Assembly (NCBI RefSeq): GCF_000247695.1
Contig: NW_004624784.1
Span: forward strand, 14,878,830-14,942,829
Direction: 5' to 3'
Length of the DNA: 64,000 nucleotides
Source: Heterocephalus glaber
Taxonomy: Eukaryota > Chordata > Mammalia > Rodentia > Bathyergidae
Positions 55,261 to 64,000 of the stretch are shown in pieces. The translations under genes and the position numbers were made by a program. Within the stretch, counting starts at the first letter, position 1. Every line of letters starts with the position of its first letter. The notes under the pieces are model-generated. The model saw only the letters and a list, made by a program, of their open reading frames with translations. It had not been told where the DNA came from and ran no database searches.

Positions 55261-56324
55261 AAAATGGAAAAAGAAAGAAGCAGCAATCTAAGCACATTTT
55301 AAAGAGACATGGAGGTGAATATCAAAAGAATCGGCTGAAAGCATTGACAGTAAAGGCCTCTTGGGAATAGTTGTCTCTGCCTGGGGTGGGGGCTGGAAAG
55401 CTGGAGATTGCTGTTGTATTTGTTTTGTTTTTAATATCAAATGAAGTTGAATTACATAACTCTTAAGCCATATATGTGTGTAACACTGACAAAGTAAAAA
55501 AAAGGTAAATAACAACAAAAAGGTTGAGTCCTTGTTTTTTGTTAAATCATTATACTCATATGTTATTGGTATATCTGTAATTTTCCCAACAAAGTTTTAA
55601 AGGACAACCCCAGGCCAATGACTTCAGAGGAGAAGGATTTCTGGGGTGTGGCAGTGCAGGAGAAACCTTCAGGGGTGGGAGTTACTTCTGCTGAGGACTG
55701 AGCATAGGAGTTCCACGTGGACTCTTGAGGGGAGGGTTTCTAATGCAGTACATTTGGTCTGTGCTTCGCCCCAGGGTGAAATGTCCTCCAGCACTTTACT
55801 CACAGCAGGCTGAGGAGGTGGCTCATGGGGGGACTGAAATCCCAGCAGAGGGATCTAGGCTTGACCCGTGGACTGGAGTGTCTGGATGAAAGATGTGCTG
55901 GGAGAGGTGGACCACTCTAGCCATGGAGACTGGGATCTAGCCTGTGACTTTGCAGAAAACCAATGGAGGGCTTAGGTGGAGATGGAAGGTAGGTAATGAA
56001 AAAAGGTTTCCAAGCTGAAAGAAAAGAACATCTGGAGCTGGAGAGGTGGACTGGAGGGAAAAGTGCAGGGAAGGAAGGTTTTGGGTGTGAGAAGGATGGA
56101 GCCCAGGGACACAGGTATGGTGCGGCACTCTGAGGTGTTCTGGAAGTGTGTGGTGACAGAGGGAGGATCCTGCAAGTAGAAAGGAAGGAAGAAAAATTGC
56201 AGTTCTAGAAGTCAGGTCCTCAGTGATGGGACAAAACCCACTGGGAAAACTGACATGTTTCCTGGGCTTTGTAGCCTTAGAATACTTTCTCAGACCCAGC
56301 CTCACTCAGCCTGTGAGCTGGGGA
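55261..56324. other. single-copy or unidentified DNA, no gene seen
   Basis: Mixed AT-rich (55400-55600) and purine-rich (55900-56200) text. The 122-codon frame 55937-56305 (-) is proline/serine-rich from composition. No domain. Confidence 0.4.
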
Positions 56325-56420
56325 GGGCAGGCATTATTATCTGCACTTCACCAAAAGGGAAGCTGAAATTCTCCAGAGGTTAAATGACTAATCTTGTGGG
56401 CACATGATTGAAACACTCAT
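56325..56420 (-). repeat. MIR SINE fragment, antisense
   Basis: 'gcattattatctgcacttc', 'agaggttaaatgactaat' in antisense MIR order. Confidence 0.7.
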
Positions 56421-56639
56421 CTTTGCCTGAACCACCACGGGGAATGATAGGAGTGGATGTTGCTTCTGAAGGAATGTAGAGGGACAAGGGCAGAGGGCCC
56501 AGGGGTGGAACATCCCCAGGTGCAGAGACCGGAGCAGAGAAGAGAAGTAGAACAAGGTGACAAGAGGAGGTAGCAGGTGGTGAAGATGGGGAGAAGGAAC
56601 AGGGTCAGGATGATGTCAGCAATAAAAGTAGCTGCAGAT

Positions 56640-56885
56640 GAGATGCACCAAGCACATGCCCTAAGCCTGTACTGTGCTAGCTCCTCTTCCTCTTCCTCCT
56701 CCTCCTCCTCCTCCTCCTCCTCCTCCTCAGGCCTGATGACTACTCTGTGAAATAGGCAAGTGCAAACTTGGGAGCTGAAAGTCAGCACTTTCCAGAGTCA
56801 TTATCAATGGCTGGTGGAGACAGGATTTGAATCCAAGCTTCTGACTTGTGTACCTGGTAACAGCTCCACTCTGTTATAATCCATG
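56640..56885 (-). repeat. MIR SINE, antisense, split by a (CTC)n tract
   Basis: 'aagcctgtactgtgctagc' precedes and 'ctgtgaaataggcaag', 'acaggatttgaatccaagc' follow a CTC repeat at 56690-56729. The microsatellite arose inside the MIR. Confidence 0.75.
56690..56729. repeat. (CTC)n microsatellite
   Basis: About 13 CTC units, the first few with CTT. In antisense it encodes a run of Glu in a spurious 123-codon frame. Confidence 0.96.
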
Positions 56886-56990
56886 TGCCTGCCAGCCTAG
56901 AGGGTAAGAGACAGGAGTAGTACTGTTTTTTTTGGTATTAAAAAGGTTTTTTTTTTCACTATTTACCAAAAGTAATGGTGCTTATCATAA

Positions 56991-57030
56991 CAAGTAAGCA
57001 AGCAAACAAGCAAGCAAGCAGGCAAGCAAC
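56991..57030. repeat. (AAGC)n microsatellite
   Basis: About nine imperfect AAGC units with AAAC and AGGC variants. Confidence 0.93.
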
Positions 57031-57959
57031 AAACCACACACACAAAATGACCATCAACAGAGAAGCCTGGAGTAAAGACAAGGGGACTCCCACCTTCCTC
57101 TCTACCCCTAGCCATTTATGCCTATGCCCCAATAAGGGTAGGAATGGGGCTGCCTGGAACTCCGCAGATGAAGGCACTTGAGCTTGGGACCCAGGTGGAT
57201 TTCAGATAGGACACAGCCCTTGGAATGAGGTGGAAATGTCCTTGTAGCATGGCTACACAGCATGGTGGTGAGGAGCAGGCATCCAGCCTGGGGGCCTTCC
57301 AAAGTTGAAATGCTACTGTGGCTCCCTGTGGCCTGGCCTGCTCTGAGGAGGTGCCCTGCCTCTGCTGAGAGAGTGAGAGTTGTCTGTGTCAATGTAAGCA
57401 CACAAGTTTGTGAGTTTCATTGTGTGACTGTGTATAGGTTTGTTTGATTATGAAAATTGTACGCTGAAAGCCAACAGTTAGTTGTATATGTGCCCTTAAA
57501 CGAATGTGTGTATGCAGGTGAATGAATTTGTGTGAGGATGGAAGTGTGTGGATGTCTGGTGGTGTTGTGTATTTGGGAGCACGTACATTTGCGCATGGAG
57601 TACCTGTGTCTGGACATGTGTGTACATATATATGAATTTGTATGTTAATGGCAGTGTGGGATGTGTTCTGTGATTATGGCTCATAGGTAAGGGCAGATGT
57701 ACACAAACATGCATATTAATTATGTGATATCTGTGGTCAGAAGTGCGAGGTGTATAGGTTACATATGAATCCTATATCTGGGGCAGGTCAGTTTGGGCTG
57801 TGTGTGTGTGTGTGTGTGTGTAGTGGGGCCTGTGTGCATGAGTGCAGGTCTATATCTACACACGTACTGCATGTGCCCCTATGTGAGAATGTGCACATGC
57901 TCTGGGCAGCTGGGCGGATAGGTTGTTCCTCTCTTCCAGCCTCCGGCCCTCGGCCCTCG
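57031..57959. other. single-copy DNA rich in TG, no gene seen
   Basis: From about 57370 to 57850 TGTG words are scattered densely, probably an old decayed (TG)n or minisatellite zone; a pure (TG)11 remains at 57799-57821. No exon recognised. Confidence 0.5.
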
Positions 57960-58600
57960 GGTCTTGCTCCCCTTTAGGTCAGGTGCAGCGAGCTCGGGAG
58001 AGAGGAGAACATCCTTTCATCTGCCTGTCACCGCCCCTGGAGAAGTGACAAGAAAATGTGCTTGTTTATACTCAAATACCTTAATAACCATCAATTTCAC
58101 ATGTGCGTCCGTTGGGGAGAGGGGCGGGGACAGGCAGCATTCAACCTGAAGGACACGCAGATAGTAAACTCAATGTGAAAGTTAATTTGTGAGCCCAGGG
58201 AGTAAGATGCAGGAGACAGACTCCTAGGCCCCGGAGAGACAGGGCACCATCTCCTTCACTCTCTCCCTCTGCCTTTTAGCAGAGCCTTAGAATAACATTA
58301 ATTTATCTAATGCGTGCGCGCCATAAGTTACTTTTTTAATTATTATGATCAAAATATTGCTTAAAATTGACGCCAGCTGCATGTGTTTCTGTCGGAGATC
58401 ATAATTGCAATTGTAAATTGGGGAGCAGCTCAGCGCCGGGAGCCTCCCTGAGTAACGGCCCCGATACCATTATGGAGAGATGGATAAAAATAAACCGGCA
58501 GATCGCGCGGCAAAAATACGCCAGCGCGAGCTAAAAGGATAATTAGCCAAGCAAAAAGGGAAGCGAAGACTCTTGCCTGCTCGGGACGCTCACGGGGTGG
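57960..58600. promoter_or_regulatory. strong candidate conserved enhancer
   Basis: The most enhancer-like block in the window and free of repeats. Left part: 'ttgtttatactcaaatacc', 'taataaccatcaatttc'. Core (58290-58560): 'acattaatttatctaatg', 'taattattatgatcaaa', E-box 'cagctg' (58374-58379), 'cataattgcaattg', 'taccattatgg', 'aaaaataaacc', 'ggataattagcc' (58538-58549). AT-rich homeodomain-type sites alternate with CpG-rich words ('gcgtgcgcgcc', 'gatcgcgcggc', 'cgccagcgcgagc'), a texture typical of deeply conserved developmental enhancers. Conservation itself was not tested. Confidence 0.55.
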
Positions 58601-58660
58601 GGGCTAAACGTGGGGGCGGCGGCTGCTCTGTGTTGGGGCGCCCACCTCAGGCCCGCTTTG
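58560..58660. other. small CpG-rich shoulder
   Basis: Local cluster of CpG (including 'cgggacgctcacgg' and 'gggggcggcggc') immediately right of the enhancer-like core. Too short for a classical CpG island, but it could mark a weak or distal promoter. Confidence 0.35.
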
Positions 58661-58664
58661 CTCT

Positions 58665-58790
58665 CTGCACCCCAGTTTCTCTTGTAAAATGGAGATAATC
58701 ACCCGCGGTGGCCCAAGCCAGGTGATGCATATGAAAGTTTCCAGAAATCACAAGCTCTATGTAAAGTTCATGTAAAGAGATTGGTGTTAA
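58665..58790 (+). repeat. MIR SINE fragment
   Basis: 'ccccagtttctcttgtaaa', 'atggagataatcaccc', 'tgatgcatatgaaag' fit the sense MIR 3' half. Confidence 0.6.
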
Positions 58791-58807
58791 TGGGGTCAGG
58801 GAGACTG

Positions 58808-58809
<2 letters not shown>

Positions 58810-58861
<52 letters not shown>
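58810..58861. repeat. (GT)n microsatellite
   Basis: About 25 pure GT units, the longest in the window and a likely polymorphic, Z-DNA-prone tract. Confidence 0.98.
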
Positions 58862-58865
<4 letters not shown>

Positions 58866-58889
58866 CTTCTCCATTAGAAATTAAGCTGA

Positions 58890-58988
58890 CCTTTTCTCTT
58901 TCCCTTCCTTCCTTTCTTTTTCTTTCTCTCCTTTTCTCCCTCTCTTCTTTCTCTCCCTCCTTCAGTTCTTTCCTTCTTTCTTTCTTGC
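58890..58988. repeat. pyrimidine-rich CTTT/CCTT tract
   Basis: Nearly uninterrupted C/T from 58890 to 58988. It abuts the tail side of the antisense ID at 58989 and may have grown from that tail. Confidence 0.85.
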
Positions 58989-59062
58989 AGTGGTGGAGAA
59001 TTGAGTCCAGGGGCTCACACAGCCAAGTGTTGTAACCCTGAGCTACAACCTAGCTCCCCTGT
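58989..59062 (-). repeat. ID-type SINE, antisense
   Basis: 'ggagaattgagtccagg', 'aaccctgagctacaacc' (antisense A-box zone), end 'tagctcccc'. Confidence 0.75.
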
Positions 59063-59149
59063 AAGCTGACTTTTGAAGGAGCATGGAGGTCAAGGACTGA
59101 AGACTGTCTTTTAGCCTCAAGGTCAGGAGCACAACCCTTGCAATTCTTC

Positions 59150-59290
59150 TGTCTTTCATGTTCCAGGACCTAGCCAGACATTAGGGATATAGTAGTGAAC
59201 AAAATAGAGGTTCCTGCCCTTGGGGAGCCCACAGTCTAGGGGTAGAGCTAATAAACAATAGAAATGATGCATAAAGAGTGGGATGATACG
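59150..59290 (-). repeat. L2 LINE 3' fragment, antisense
   Basis: 'gacattagggatatagtag', 'tgaacaaaatagaggttcc', 'ggagcccacagtctagg', 'taataaacaatag'. Confidence 0.75.
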
Positions 59291-59419
59291 GAAGTGAACT
59301 AGTAGCATGTTAGAAGAGCATACCTTTTAGTAATATGTCTTGGGACAAGTTATTTGACCCAGCTCTGTGGAACCTTTTGGATATAATTGCACATGCTGTT
59401 ATCATAGTGGCATTGGTAC

Positions 59420-59530
59420 CAAAAATAGCTGGTGCTTATGTTGTACTTATTGTGTGTCAGGTGCTGTCCTAAGCACTTGTGAGGATGTCAACTTCTTAGG
59501 GAATCCATGGGGCAAGGAGGGAAGAGTAAT
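59420..59530 (-). repeat. MIR SINE, antisense
   Basis: 'atagctggtgcttatg', 'tgtgtcaggtgctgtcc', 'taagcacttgtgaggatg'. Confidence 0.75.
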
Positions 59531-59629
59531 ATTCTAAGTCTTGTTAGTATGCCCATGAAGCTGCCATCCTATGGCTGAGCAGAATGATTATGTCCCCACT
59601 CCTGTCCTCTGTTGGCTACTCATTTCTCT

Positions 59630-59755
59630 GAGTGTGAATTTCTGTACTTAAGAAACAGGGACAATAATAGTGCCTGGCTCATGGGGTTGAGAAAATGCCA
59701 GTGACATGCTTAGCAGAGTGCTTGGTACACAACTCGCTTTTGCTACCAATCAGTA
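59630..59755 (+). repeat. MIR SINE
   Basis: 'gggacaataatagtgcc', 'tggctcatggggttgag', 'cagagtgcttggtacac'. Confidence 0.7.
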
Positions 59756-59939
59756 AGCCCTTGACAGGCAGACTCTGGAAGCTGGTAGGGCAGAGAGGAA
59801 GCCCCACCTGGCTTACCTGTGAACTGGGTACTGCAGAGCAGATAAGGTACACAGGGCACAGTGTGCAGGTCACGGAGGGTAGACTGCCCATAAGAGCCAT
59901 TTCCAGAGTGAAGCACCTTTGTTCCTGGGTTGGCATCAA

Positions 59940-60450
59940 AGAGCAAAGATTGGGGCTGAAATGAGGACTTTATTTCAAAAGACAACTGGAATAGGAGAGG
60001 AACTATTGCAACAGGGAGAACACCAGAGTCTCAAAGGCTACACAGAAAGGGATTTTGTTTTTAAGTAAGGAGGCAATCTTTTTAAAAAAATGAACAGGGC
60101 TAGAAGGAATTAGGTGTATGTGTGGAGGGGATGGGTAAGGAGGTGGCCTGAAGGGATAGTTTTCCCTGAATCCTGGGGCTTGGGGGCCATTAAGGAAAGG
60201 TTGTTCAGAATTCTGAGGTTGGTTCAGGCTCAGGGTGGGCCGGCATTCCAGGGAGGAGAAGCTTGGCTAAAGGGTGGTCAGGTCCAGGCATCAGGCATTT
60301 TGTTCAGACTGGCCAGTAGTTTGGCTAATCATCTATGAAACAAAGAAAGGAAATTTGGCGGGGCTTCATCTTGAAGTCATCTCTCTGTCATATGAGGATG
60401 GGAGTGCTTTGTGGAGAGCCTTTTCCTAGAGCATGAAGGGGTGCTGGTTT
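59940..60450 (-). mobile_element. possible ERV LTR, antisense
   Basis: 'gaggactttatttcaaaag' reads on the minus strand as an AATAAA polyadenylation region, as in an LTR. Downstream text to about 60450 is purine-rich and unplaced. Ends not found; low confidence. Confidence 0.3.
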
Positions 60451-61189
60451 CTTACCTGGTGGTGGCTGTTCCCAGGAGCACAGGTCTCAGGTCAGGTATA
60501 ACATTGTCTGGGGCCACTGCACACTGGGATGGAATGGAGTAGCCAACTTGATTCCTGCCTTGTAAGGTTGGGGACTTTTTGGAGCCCTGGACCTGGCTAG
60601 AAGGAGGGGTGTGTGTAGGATAGAGGCCACCGATGGGTGGGTCACAGCCTGCTAGACCTCCCTGCCCTTATCCAATAAGGCTCAGGAGACAGTGGGGGCT
60701 GGCCATCCCCCTGGACTATCCTCTCTGCCACATGGAGCTTCCTTGAGAAGGAGAGGTAGAGCCCATGCCTCTGGTCCAAGCAGAGGCTGGACATGGAAGC
60801 CTGGGAGACTGAGCTCTGTTCCCACCTTGACAAATCTACAGACAGCTCTGTGTCTGACCTGGAGGGACTGCAGCCCAGGTGTCTTCGGGGCTTCAATGCA
60901 CATCTGTGCATTGAATGGACTCTGCCACAGTGCCACAGTGTCTGTGGTTGCAGGGCGCAGTGAAGCTGGGCTGGGGCCTGGGGAGCTGATGCAGGACCCC
61001 CAGTTGGTCTAGAACCTTGTGTACCAGGCTGACTGCCTCCCCCTGACATTCTCACCCAGGCTGTGTAGAGGGTGCAGTGCCAGCTGTGGGCTGCTGGTAG
61101 ATGGAAGCTTCTTGCTCCCTTTGGGGAGAGGGCAGGAGAGCAGCTCAGCCGTTGCTCTCCCCAGGCTCTGTTCTCCAGTCTGAGCTCCT
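60451..61189. other. single-copy GC-rich DNA, no gene seen
   Basis: It contains a 191-codon minus-strand frame (60642-61217) that overlaps a 106-codon plus frame. Its composition follows local GC content and no domain is visible. Confidence 0.4.
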
Positions 61190-61800
61190 CCTGCCTCACC
61201 AGGCAGCCGCCTCCCATTCCGCCCTCCTATCTTCCTGTCACTCAGGGTGACTTCCTAATGACTATAATCAGGGTGTACACTGAGACTCGAGGGAGGGACA
61301 GCAAGTGGAGGATGTTTCCCGAGCCATCCAGTCCATTAGTCGGGCAGCAGCCTGTCGTGGCTGTCCGGAGGTGGATGGGCCTGGACTGGCAGGAGAGGAC
61401 GAGGACGTGGGAGGAGAGCCCCTGCCTTCTCCACCCTTTCCCCCTCTTCCTGCTTCCCAGGAGTCCTGCTTACATGCTCTGCTCTAATTATAAATGGTTT
61501 GACAACTTTGGGCCAGGCTCTGTAATTAAAAATAAAGTGGAAGACAGGCAGCATTGTCTCCTAACATGCCTTTAATTGGTGGAGTTAATTTTAACAGGGC
61601 CTTGCCAGTGCCTTGGAGGAGGGAATTCCGGAATTGGGGCTCTGGCTGGCATCCCCCAGAGTGCTCACCCAACTGTCTCCCCACCAGCCCAGGAGCTCCT
61701 CGGGGTAGGGGTGTCTTTATTAATTTATTTTTATCCCCAGTGCTTGGCACTCCAGCGGCGCTTAATAGATATTTGCAGAATGAACAAAGGAGTAAGTGGC
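61190..61800. promoter_or_regulatory. candidate conserved noncoding element, ending in an L2 piece
   Basis: Two AT-rich clusters: 'ctaatgactataatcag' (61256-61270) and, around 61480-61600, 'ctctaattataaatgg', 'ctgtaattaaaaataaag', 'ctttaattggtgg' and 'gttaattttaac'. A near-palindromic 'ggaattccggaattgg' lies at 61622. Right edge 61712-61792 looks like an L2 3' end. Enhancer role inferred. Confidence 0.42.
61712..61792 (+). repeat. L2 LINE 3' end, possibly exapted
   Basis: 'tatccccagtgcttggc', then 'gcgcttaatagatattt' and 'gcagaatgaacaaagg' match the L2 terminus. It is well preserved for so old a repeat and adjoins the candidate regulatory block. Confidence 0.65.
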
Positions 61801-62295
61801 CTGCTGCGACAAAGACCAGAAGCATCCTGAGCTTCCAGGATGTTTTGCTTTCTTCTCTGCCTGGGATTCTCACTTTCAGAATCATGCCTTTGAGCTAAGA
61901 CGTTCCTCTGCTCAGGGATGGTGACTTGGAAGGAGCAGAAACTCTCTCAGGTTGGCTCAAGTGACAGGGGGACTGAAAAGGCAAGGGGGAGGCTCCTGTG
62001 ATACCCCAGGGCAGGAGAGAGAAGAGCTGAACTGCTCCAAAGGGGGATCAGGAAACCAGGGCACCCAGGAGCCCACTTCCTCCCTCCAGCTCCCAAGACC
62101 AGCCCCAGCCAAGACTGCTCTCCCTGGGGTCTCCCATCCCCTGGGGACCATCCCCTCCCTCCCAGATGTAGGGGACAGTACTTCTCTTTCAACTTCAGCT
62201 TAGGCTGAAATTAAGAATCCTTTTTTGGTTTTCTTAACACTCCCAAAGACAGGCTGGTATTTTCAAATGTAACTTTTTTTTTAAAGATAGAAAAT
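61801..62295. other. single-copy DNA, no gene seen
   Basis: GC-rich text with overlapping 81-119-codon frames on both strands and no domain. Confidence 0.45.
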
Positions 62296-62413
62296 AAGGG
62301 TTGGAGATGTAGCTCAGTGGAAGAGCTTACATTTAGCATGTGGGAGGCCCGAAATTCAATCCCTAGAAACCCCCACACCACCCCAATCAAAAAAAAAGAA
62401 AGAAAGAAAGAAA
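62296..62413 (+). repeat. ID-type SINE
   Basis: 'taagggttggagatgtagc', 'tcagtggaagagc', 'gaaattcaatccctag', then a C-rich insert and an AAAG-type tail (62388-62413). Confidence 0.88.
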
Positions 62414-62475
62414 ATACAAATAATAACAGAATCAGTTTTCCAAAGGGCAGGTTTTGGATGTTAGGAATCCTGGCA

Positions 62476-62512
62476 AAATAATAAAATAAAATAACAAAAT
62501 AAAATAAAGTCC
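62476..62512. repeat. (AAAAT)n-type A-rich simple repeat
   Basis: Imperfect AAAAT/AAAAC units between 'ctggcaaaataat' and 'ataaagtcc'. Confidence 0.9.
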
Positions 62513-63294
62513 AAATCATTCAATAAGTTTCCTCTGACCTCCCAAGAGCTGAGATATTCTACCTCTGTCCCCATTAGGTACCTAGGTGAAAACCAGAGAA
62601 GCAGAATGTGCCCAGTCTTTAAAGGGAAACTCTTCAAACCTGGCACACAGTAGGTGCCTAGTCAATGTGCACCATCCTATTTTTCAAGAAATGGCTCAGC
62701 ATAGCTGGATATATTATTCTCTCCTAGGTGGAGCAAAAAGCCCCCAAAAGATACCCCTTCCTATAAATTAAAGCTCTTGGATCTGAGCCTCCCGTTGTCC
62801 CCTATCTGCCATCACCCAGGCTTCATTCTTAAATCTTGCCAGTTTCATAAAAGGCTGAATATTTTTGAAATATTAAACCAATATGCTTCTATTGCCTGGT
62901 GGCCCTGCACCCACTGAGTCAATGGCATTGATGGCTCTGGGGAGAGTGTCTGCATCCCAGAACAAAGCAGTCAATTGAGTTGTGGTATGGATTTTTTAAA
63001 CTGGAGGCAGACCCTGATACAATAGTCTATGAGCAAAGCGATTTTGATTTGCAAGAGCTAGAGCTTAGGAAAGAAACAGTTTAGCTTTAAATTCCAAAAA
63101 GACGTACACTCAGGCCTAATCATTGAATTTTTAAAAGTTAACTGTTGAGTGTCTAGGGATGTAGTAGATGTTTAAATGTTGATTGAATTAACCTTTCTCC
63201 AGTGTGCAAAAATCTATGTAACTAGGCTTCTTCCTCCTTAACGCAAAGCTTCTAATATTAGATTGAAGATTCAATGAATAGTGGTAGTTAACCT
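62513..63294. other. AT-rich single-copy DNA, no gene seen
   Basis: No repeat confidently identified; short frames only. Confidence 0.45.
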
Positions 63295-63455
63295 TGTGCA
63301 TACATAGCAGCTTACTACGAGCTCGGCACTGTACTAAGGGTTTTGAAATATCTCATTTAATGCTCTTCTCAAGCTCATACAGGTAGTATCATGATTATCT
63401 CCGTGTTACAGATGAGCTCATGCAGATTGCTTAATACCTCACAGCTGTAACAATG
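63295..63455 (-). repeat. MIR SINE, antisense
   Basis: 'ctactacgagctcggcac' region, 'gtactaagggttttgaaa', 'tctcatttaatgctc', 'gtgttacagatgagctc' and 'acctcacagctg'. Confidence 0.85.
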
Positions 63456-63517
63456 CCTTTTTGTCTTCATATCAATGTCATCACCTCTGTTTCCATAGCT
63501 CCTCCTCAATCCAGGTT

Positions 63518-64000
63518 CTTTTTTTTTTTTTTTAATTCTTTTATTGGTACATTTTAGGTATACAATACATTTACATTTCTCATTGGGAACTTGTACCTTA
63601 ACGTGATGTATCCTGGTTCTTATTTTTTCCCCATTCCCTGCACTCCCTTCATCCCTCCACACTTCCTTATTTACAAAGACTTTGTTTCTATTTTTCCCAT
63701 TTCTCATAATTTTTCCTTTCCCTTCTTTCCTTTCCCTTATCCCTCCCACTTCTCCTTCCCCTTTGGACCATTTCTTCCTATTTCACATTATCTATTATAA
63801 CTTTTAGTCCTTATTTACACTTTCAGTTTCTCACACTAGAGAAGCTATTCAGTATTTACACACATGGGTCCTATTTATTTCACTAAAGAGTATTGCCTCA
63901 ATGTGCATCCATGGCTATAAATGTCTCTAATTTCTCATTTTTTATGGTTGAGTAGTACTCCATTTTATATTAAAAAACCCCCACATTTTCTTTATCCAGT
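63518..64000 (-). mobile_element. L1 3' end, antisense, running off the window
   Basis: Starts with T14 (the poly(A) tail in antisense), then 'cttttattggtacatttt', 'catttacatttctcatt', pyrimidine-rich body, 'cactttcagtttctcaca' and ORF2-side text 'ggttgagtagtactccatt', 'acattttctttatccag'. Longest and best-preserved of three copies of this 3' UTR family. The 124-codon minus-strand frame here is 3' UTR, not ORF2. Confidence 0.92.

Noticed and set aside
56417..56788. acidic Glu-run protein on the minus strand
   Set aside because: The Glu run is the (CTC)n microsatellite inside a MIR.
58560..58660. CpG island promoter
   Set aside because: Only about 100 bases of raised CpG; too short for a classical island, so I list it only as a CpG-rich shoulder.
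60642..61217. 191-codon minus-strand frame
   Set aside because: Overlaps a plus-strand frame of 106 codons, has composition-driven amino-acid content and no domain.
63375..63749. 124-codon minus-strand frame, Lys/Arg-rich
   Set aside because: Lies in an antisense MIR and an L1 3' UTR; not a coding region.
1..64000. CRISPR arrays, operons, prokaryotic promoters or defence systems
   Set aside because: The sequence is mammalian (B1, ID, MIR, L2, MaLR), with no regularly spaced direct repeats other than microsatellites.

Overview
The window reads as mammalian nuclear DNA from a rodent, with no protein-coding or RNA gene that I can support. The rodent call rests on the SINEs: B1 (7SL-derived) elements, short tRNA-derived ID elements, and many fused B1-ID composites. 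I see no B2 or B4 elements, and B1-ID composites are known from squirrel-related rodents, with similar fusions in other non-murid lineages such as beaver and geomyoids. This points away from mouse and rat, but the genus cannot be fixed from this window. Ancient mammalian repeats (MIR, L2, old L1, MLT1-type MaLR LTRs) fill much of the rest.

Layout. 1-18 kb: mostly single-copy DNA with MIR and L2 fossils and several AT/CpG-mosaic blocks that look like conserved noncoding elements (about 1.0, 4.9, 11.1, 13.2 and 14.1 kb). The 13 kb area also holds two divergent CTCF-like motifs. 18-26 kb: a repeat-dense block with an old antisense L1, then an old sense-strand L1 ORF2. Both are cut by SINEs, a MaLR LTR, a palindromic mariner-like MITE and a long LTR-like insertion. 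26-38 kb: single-copy DNA, an LTR with CCAAT/TATA features, MLT1 and MaLR LTRs and stacked antisense L1 fragments. 39-46 kb: L1 3' ends, an 830-base assembly gap (40277-41106), a TATA-containing conserved-looking block (42.8-43.1 kb) and nested ERV/MaLR LTRs. 46-57 kb: another conserved-looking block (46.9 kb), single-copy DNA, LTRs and an old L1. 57-62 kb: the most striking candidate regulatory region (57.96-58.6 kb) and a second one (61.2-61.8 kb) that ends in an L2-derived piece. The last 480 bases are an antisense L1 3' end that runs off the window.

Interpretation. The window is best read as intergenic or deep-intronic DNA around a regulated, probably developmental, gene. Its working parts are likely enhancer-type elements and a possible insulator. 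The open reading frames are short chance frames, frames through microsatellites or repeats, or frames bridging the assembly gap. All element names come from remembered consensus sequences, not a database search, so subfamily names and edges are approximate (usually within 10-30 bases).
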